Part shown: positions 61,822 to 64,000 of the stretch, one piece after another
Layout of the letters: every line of letters begins with the position of its first letter
Position numbering within the stretch: position 1 is the stretch's first letter
Assembly (NCBI GenBank): GCA_029210125.1
Contig: JARGPR010000001.1
Location: 454,812 to 518,811, forward strand
Origin: Pseudomonadales bacterium
GTDB lineage: Bacteria; Pseudomonadota; Gammaproteobacteria; Pseudomonadales; JAHRWD01
Length of the DNA: 64,000 nucleotides
Direction of reading: 5' to 3'
Notes under the pieces: generated by a model
Told to the model about the DNA's origin: nothing
What the model saw: the letters and a program-made list of their open reading frames with translations, nothing else
Database searches by the model: none
Translations under genes and position numbers: made by a program

Positions 61822-62910
61822 TTAATCATAGTCGCTTGTATGATTTTTTGCCTGAGGCATCGGCCTTGTTTCACCGATCCCCATAACCCAAATATTATCC
61901 TCTAAAAATCCATTTTCTATAGCAGATTTACTAAACCGTGTTGGCGGTTCAAAAGGCGGTTCATCAGATAGGCTACTAACTGTACCCCAGTGTGAGGCTA
62001 TCAGCGTCTTTGCTTTTACATTAATACCGATGGAAACCGCTTCCTCTGGAGTAACGTGCGACATCCACATCAGTTTCCTAGGTTCGTACGCTCCTATCGG
62101 TAATATTGCATAAGTAAATGAATTAAAGTTTTCCTCAATAGTGCGGTAAATTTCACTCGAGTATCCAGAATCCCCAATAAAAAGAATACTATTTCCCTCG
62201 GATTCTATAGCCCAAGAAGACCATAACGTTTGATTGTGATCAGTGGTACTTCTTGCAGAGTCATGCACGGCAGGCAGCGAAGTTAACTTAACACCTCCTA
62301 CAGTCACTGAACCCCACCAATCAAGTTCAGTTATGTTTTTATATCCTCGTTCTGCAAAAAATGACCTGAGACCTAGTGGGACAAGAACATTAATGCCATC
62401 TTTATCGTTTAGGCTAGATATAGTCTTATCATCTAAATGATCATAATGGCTGTGAGAGATAACAACTATATCTATCGGAGGAAGGTTTTCTAAGGAAATC
62501 CCTGGGTTGACATACCGCCTCGGCCCTGCCCACGAAACTGGGCTGGCAAACTCGCTCAAGAACGGGTCGGTTAAAATTGTCTTTCCGTTAATCTTTATTA
62601 AAAAAGTAGCGTGACCTAACCAGCTAATTCGATCTCCTTCAATAGAATTTAAAAGGCGTGTTGATTCTTCTTCCGATAGGCTATGTCCTTCTGGAACACT
62701 GGGAGTAAATATTGAGCCCCAAGCGCGACGAAGATAAAAAAACATCCCCTTCGAGGCTGCCGTTTCTACAAAGGGATGATTTCGAAAGCCTGTATCGGTA
62801 TGGTGATCCGGTTTCGTTTCCACACTACTGTAGCCTTCACCTTGAGGAAAAGTAGATGCACAGGCAATCAAAGAAATCACAACTACTGTTACAAATATGA
62901 AAACTCTCAA
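61822..62910 (-). CDS. Metallo-beta-lactamase-fold lipoprotein (NAPE-PLD / UlaG-like)
   Basis: 362 aa. The signal peptide ends in lipobox LIAC with Cys17, so it is probably a lipoprotein. WLGHATFLIKINGKTILTDP is followed by the di-zinc motif HSHYDHLD (His153, His155, Asp157, His158). Later ligands lie in VHDSARSTTD, FIGDSGYSSE and IASHWGT. The arrangement resembles bacterial homologues of N-acylphosphatidylethanolamine phospholipase D, but the substrate is not known. Its upstream region begins with a 72-bp repeat shared with the cassette region. Confidence 0.85.
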   Translation of the reverse strand: MRVFIFVTVVVISLIACASTFPQGEGYSSVETKPDHHTDTGFRNHPFVETAASKGMFFYLRRAWGSIFTPSVPEGHSLSEEESTRLLNSIEGDRISWLGHATFLIKINGKTILTDPFLSEFASPVSWAGPRRYVNPGISLENLPPIDIVVISHSHYDHLDDKTISSLNDKDGINVLVPLGLRSFFAERGYKNITELDWWGSVTVGGVKLTSLPAVHDSARSTTDHNQTLWSSWAIESEGNSILFIGDSGYSSEIYRTIEENFNSFTYAILPIGAYEPRKLMWMSHVTPEEAVSIGINVKAKTLIASHWGTVSSLSDEPPFEPPTRFSKSAIENGFLEDNIWVMGIGETRPMPQAKNHTSDYD

Positions 62911-62939
62911 GTTAAATAAAACCCCTCAAAGATATAACA

Positions 62940-63011
62940 CTCCAGTTGGTCTCTTCGAACCCCTTGTTGTTTTTCGGGTACCGACGTTGTTGAACGAAGC
63001 GCACCTCAACG
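62940..63011. repeat. 72-bp repeat copy 1
   Basis: Starts CTCCAGTTGGTCTC and ends CACCTCAACG. It matches 63928-63999 with a single difference (T for C near 62986). It lies between the metallo-beta-lactamase-fold gene and the attC site of the 256-aa gene; its right end coincides with the recombination core of that attC. Confidence 0.9.
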
Positions 63012-63081
63012 TTTGCATAAGGGGCGCGACGACAGGAGCGTCCCAGTGAGCGAAGCGAGTGGCTTAATGCTTTTGTTAGGC
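63004..63081 (-). other. attC site of an integron gene cassette
   Basis: Read on the minus strand: GCCTAAC (R'', overlapping the TAA stop of the gene), spacer AAAA, GCATTAAG (L''), a 41-base middle, CTTATGC (L'), spacer AAAC, then the core G^TTGAGG (R'). L'' pairs with L' except for one extra base, the extrahelical base that defines attC polarity. In the excised circle the core would become GTTAGGC, a perfect partner for GCCTAAC. The middle contains a GCTTCGC-type hairpin. I see no integrase in the window. Confidence 0.75.
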
Positions 63082-63846
63082 AAAATATTTCGCAATTTTT
63101 TCAACAATCCCTGCAGCTACAAGGATTAGAAACACTAAACCGAACCAATATGCCGAAAAATTCTTAGCTAATGCTTTAAACCCGAAGAATTCCGCCATTA
63201 AACCTTGATATATAATTCTCTCTCTTTCACTTTTATTTTTCTTTTCCTTTAAGCCGTTGAGTGTAGGTGGCCACTTTTTAAGATTTGGAAAAATCAATAT
63301 CAGAAGAAAACCTACAGCGATCCAAGCAAAAAATGATGAGGGATTCAAACTAAGAGTGGCAAGCCCCATAGTAAAGGAAAGTGTACCAACTGTAAGATTT
63401 AGAAAATCCTGCCAATGAGATACTTCTTCTTTTATTTTAGCTAGTTGCTCATCATTTAATTCAAATTCGCTCATTACCTCTTCCTTTTTAGGTTCTTCTT
63501 CATCAACAGCTACAATGTCTACATCTACTTCTTCATCCCAGCCATCATATTGATCTCGACTTACAGACGAAATGAAATTTTCTGATTCAATAAAATGAGG
63601 ACAGTCTTCTGGGCATTTAGGCCATGAATAACTGCTAGGAGCGCTATATGCAGTTATATCAGTTGTTACATTATTAGCATTTACACGGCTAGCCCATTTC
63701 TTTTCACACCTAGGATAATATGCATTAGCATGTCCATGCTCTAACATTAAGTGCGTGCATTTTTTTATTTGGCCGGCCTTCGCTAACTCACCTAAATAAG
63801 TTGCTACTTCACCTTTTGACCAAATATCTATTTTATCTCTTCTCAT
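63076..63846 (-). CDS. Integron-cassette membrane protein of unknown function
   Basis: 256 aa, unrecognised. The N-terminal 90 residues hold Cys30, His32, His37, His39, Cys47 and a CPEDCPHF cluster (Cys78, Cys82, His84), suggesting a metal-binding domain. An acidic linker (about 103-140) follows, then three hydrophobic segments (about 149-168, 172-187, 232-248). The short leader (19 bases after GTTAGGC, ending GGAAG) and the stop codon inside the attC R'' box are typical of integron cassettes. Cassette genes often encode adaptive or defence functions; none is claimed here. Confidence 0.8.
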   Translation of the reverse strand: MRRDKIDIWSKGEVATYLGELAKAGQIKKCTHLMLEHGHANAYYPRCEKKWASRVNANNVTTDITAYSAPSSYSWPKCPEDCPHFIESENFISSVSRDQYDGWDEEVDVDIVAVDEEEPKKEEVMSEFELNDEQLAKIKEEVSHWQDFLNLTVGTLSFTMGLATLSLNPSSFFAWIAVGFLLILIFPNLKKWPPTLNGLKEKKNKSERERIIYQGLMAEFFGFKALAKNFSAYWFGLVFLILVAAGIVEKIAKYFA

Positions 63847-63865
63847 CTTCCGTGCTTTTATTATT

Positions 63866-64000
63866 GCCTAACGGCCCGGCGTTGAGGTGCCAACTGGAGT
63901 GTTATACCTGTTTTTTTAGGTATGGCGCTCCAGTTGGTCTCTTCGAACCCCTTGTTGTTTTTCGGGTACCGACGCTGTTGAACGAAGCGCACCTCAACGC
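63866..64000 (-). other. Probable second, longer attC (runs off the window)
   Basis: On the minus strand the core G^TTAGGC (63872-63866) immediately precedes the cassette gene. GCGTTGAGGTGC (63879-63890) is the perfect 12-bp inverted partner of 63989-64000, and CCAACTGGAG (63890-63899) pairs with CTCCAGTTGG (63928-63937). ATACCT/AGGTAT near 63904-63924 forms an inner hairpin. The other R box would lie just past base 64000. Total length would be near 145 bp, long for attC but close to the Vibrio repeats. Confidence 0.6.
63928..63999. repeat. 72-bp repeat copy 2
   Basis: Second copy of the 62940-63011 element, 71 of 72 positions identical. Here it is part of the long inverted-repeat structure that precedes the 256-aa cassette gene. 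The first ten bases recur inverted at 63890-63899. Confidence 0.9.

Overview
The window is chromosomal DNA of a Gram-negative gammaproteobacterium. It carries the outer-membrane and lipid A genes lpxH, lapA and lapB, plus miaE, ihfB and zipA. The gene order follows Pseudomonas and its relatives block by block: secF-secD-yajC-tgt-queA; cysS/ppiB-lpxH; the yciI-yciB-PHP-yciO-trpS-scpA-scpB-rluB run; yciK-mupP-ubiG-mtaD beside gyrA-pheA-hisC-tyrA-aroA-cmk-rpsA-ihfB-lapA-lapB; and gntR-smc-zipA-ligA. Two departures from Pseudomonas (serC absent after gyrA, tyrA and aroA not fused) suggest a neighbouring lineage, for example a marine cellvibrionad-type bacterium. That placement is inference; no rRNA gene is present.

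Layout. 1-4.8 kb (minus): Sec accessory proteins and queuosine synthesis. 5.0-9.1 kb: tRNA-Leu(CAA) with a strong promoter and terminator, cysS, ppiB, lpxH, miaE and a Pro-Arg-His tRNA cluster. 9.3-13.6 kb: a cation diffusion facilitator, a 690-bp gene-free stretch with two DnaA-box-like 9-mers, a divergent FKBP-like protein, an SH3/coiled-coil protein, YciI and YciB. 13.8-19.2 kb (plus): PHP phosphatase, YciO, TrpS, ScpA, ScpB, RluB. 19.3-24.3 kb (minus): diguanylate cyclase, YciK, MupP, UbiG, MtaD. 24.6-36.9 kb (plus): gyrA, the aromatic amino-acid genes, cmk, rpsA, ihfB, lapA, lapB, a ComEA-like protein. 37-40.4 kb: typA, pip, dtd.

40.5-43.5 kb is accessory: a CgeB-like glycosyltransferase, an AT-rich methyltransferase and about 0.8 kb of frame-broken coding remnants. 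43.5-57.7 kb returns to conserved genes: an MFS transporter, GntR regulator, smc-zipA-ligA, a sugar-nucleotide set (galE, galU, manB) and modBC without modA.

58-64 kb is the most unusual part. A LysR regulator and a divergent MDR dehydrogenase are bracketed by two roughly 90 % identical direct copies of a 198-bp segment. One copy is the intact 5' end of a two-TM hypothetical gene; the other is a dead copy. At the right edge a 256-aa orphan gene has the structure of an integron gene cassette: GTTAGGC just before the gene, a GCCTAAC box overlapping its stop codon, and matching inner boxes with one extrahelical base. A 72-bp repeat, 71/72 identical, lies at both ends of this cassette. One copy adjoins a metallo-beta-lactamase-fold lipoprotein gene, and the other sits inside what looks like a second, longer attC running off the window.
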